Positions 6,989 through 7,230 of a stretch of 7,230 nucleotides of DNA are shown piece by piece; position 1 is the first letter of the stretch, and each line of letters opens with the position of its first letter. This DNA is from Flavobacteriaceae bacterium (GTDB taxonomy: Bacteria; Bacteroidota; Bacteroidia; Flavobacteriales; Flavobacteriaceae): NCBI GenBank assembly GCA_030633285.1, contig DAOVTC010000049.1, forward strand, positions 1 through 7,230. Direction: 5' to 3'. Under the pieces are notes generated by a model that saw nothing but the letters and a program-made list of their open reading frames with translations, ran no database searches and had not been told where the DNA came from. The position numbers were made by a program, and so were the translations under genes.

Positions 6989-7013
6989 AAATTAATTTTA
7001 GGTTAATTTTTAT
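6985..7013. terminator. A/T-only inverted repeat across both convergent stop codons
   Basis: ATAAAAATTAA (6985-6995) and TTAATTTTTAT (7003-7013) are perfect 11-bp reverse complements around the 7-nt loop TTTTAGG. The left arm contains the TAA of the aspartyl protease gene (6986-6988), and the right arm contains the TAA of the minus-strand DUF1573 gene (7003-7005). Each arm supplies a T-rich 3' side in its own direction, so it could serve as a bidirectional terminator. The stem has no G:C pair, so it would be weak. Confidence 0.45.
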
Positions 7014-7230
7014 TTTCAGAAACTATACTTTTCTTTTTTTGTAGTTCATTATTTGTAGGTTTATCTAATACTCTTCCTTTAACTCTTAATATTTTTGTTG
7101 CATCAAAAGCATTTGATGTTATAGTGATGGTTTTAGAAAAAGGACCAACTCTGTTTGTTGCGTATCTTACTTTTATTTCTCCAGTTTCTCCAGGCATAAT
7201 TGGTTCTTCAGGTTTTGTTGGTACTGTACA
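7003..7230 (-). CDS. DUF1573-domain protein, C-terminal end only
   Basis: The frame is open from the right edge (7230) to the TAA at 7005-7003, giving 75 residues of the 3' part; the N-terminus lies outside the window. The start of the visible part reads CTVPTKPEEPIMPGETGEI, followed by a beta-rich stretch with VGPFSKTITITSNA. This is the typical second half of DUF1573 (PF07610), an immunoglobulin-like beta-sandwich related to ASPM/SPD-2/Hydin folds. The C-P-x-P-G-E/T-G and G-x-F-x-K-x-I-T-[VI]-x-S-N-A patterns are the hallmarks. Members in Bacteroidota are usually exported proteins of about 130-150 residues or more, and their function is unknown. A Lys/Glu/Asn-rich tail follows the domain. 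The internal ATG at 7197 is not the start, because the conserved domain begins before it. Confidence 0.88.
   Translation of the reverse strand, partial: CTVPTKPEEPIMPGETGEIKVRYATNRVGPFSKTITITSNAFDATKILRVKGRVLDKPTNNELQKKKSIVSENKN

Overview
This AT-rich window looks like chromosomal housekeeping DNA from a member of the Bacteroidota, most likely a Flavobacteriia-type organism. The evidence is very low GC, A-rich translation starts without clear Shine-Dalgarno motifs, a secreted protein whose signal peptide ends in a typical flavobacterial I-S-Q-G junction, and several Bacteroidota-style families (an EF-G2-type factor, DUF1573, a retropepsin-like/PDZ protein). I see no RNA gene, insertion sequence, prophage, CRISPR array or integrase. 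No identification was checked by a database search.

The left block (1-4339) is all on the minus strand. Read in transcription order it holds a class I/II PLP-dependent aminotransferase (4339-3149), murB (3152-2145) and an EF-G paralogue (2019 to beyond position 1). Aminotransferase and murB overlap by the 4-nt sequence TTGA, so murB starts at TTG and is probably translationally coupled. The EF-G-like gene follows after 125 bp that contain a short tandem repeat. It encodes 673 residues in this window and lacks its C-terminal end. It has all recognisable EF-G domains but several changed GTPase motifs, including Leu where the catalytic His of canonical EF-G sits.

After a very AT-rich divergent intergenic region (4340-4495), the middle block (4496-5557, plus strand) is a tight three-gene cassette. 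It encodes a YtxH-family membrane-anchored coiled-coil protein, a two-TM protein resembling the Phage_holin_3_6/YqjE family, and an unrecognised small basic protein. The layout resembles the proteobacterial yqjD-yqjE-yqjK stress cassette, so an envelope or stress role is a reasonable inference.

The right block holds a secreted retropepsin-like aspartyl protease with two half-domains, each with its own D-[TS]-G motif, and a C-terminal PDZ domain (5660-6988, plus). It converges on the 3' end of a DUF1573 gene (7230-7003, minus, entering from outside). The two stop codons lie in opposite arms of an 11-bp perfect A/T-only inverted repeat that may act as a bidirectional terminator.

I did not find a clearly new multi-gene system. 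The most interesting leads are the EF-G paralogue with its degenerate GTPase centre, the YtxH/holin-like/unknown cassette, and the duplicated aspartyl protease with PDZ.
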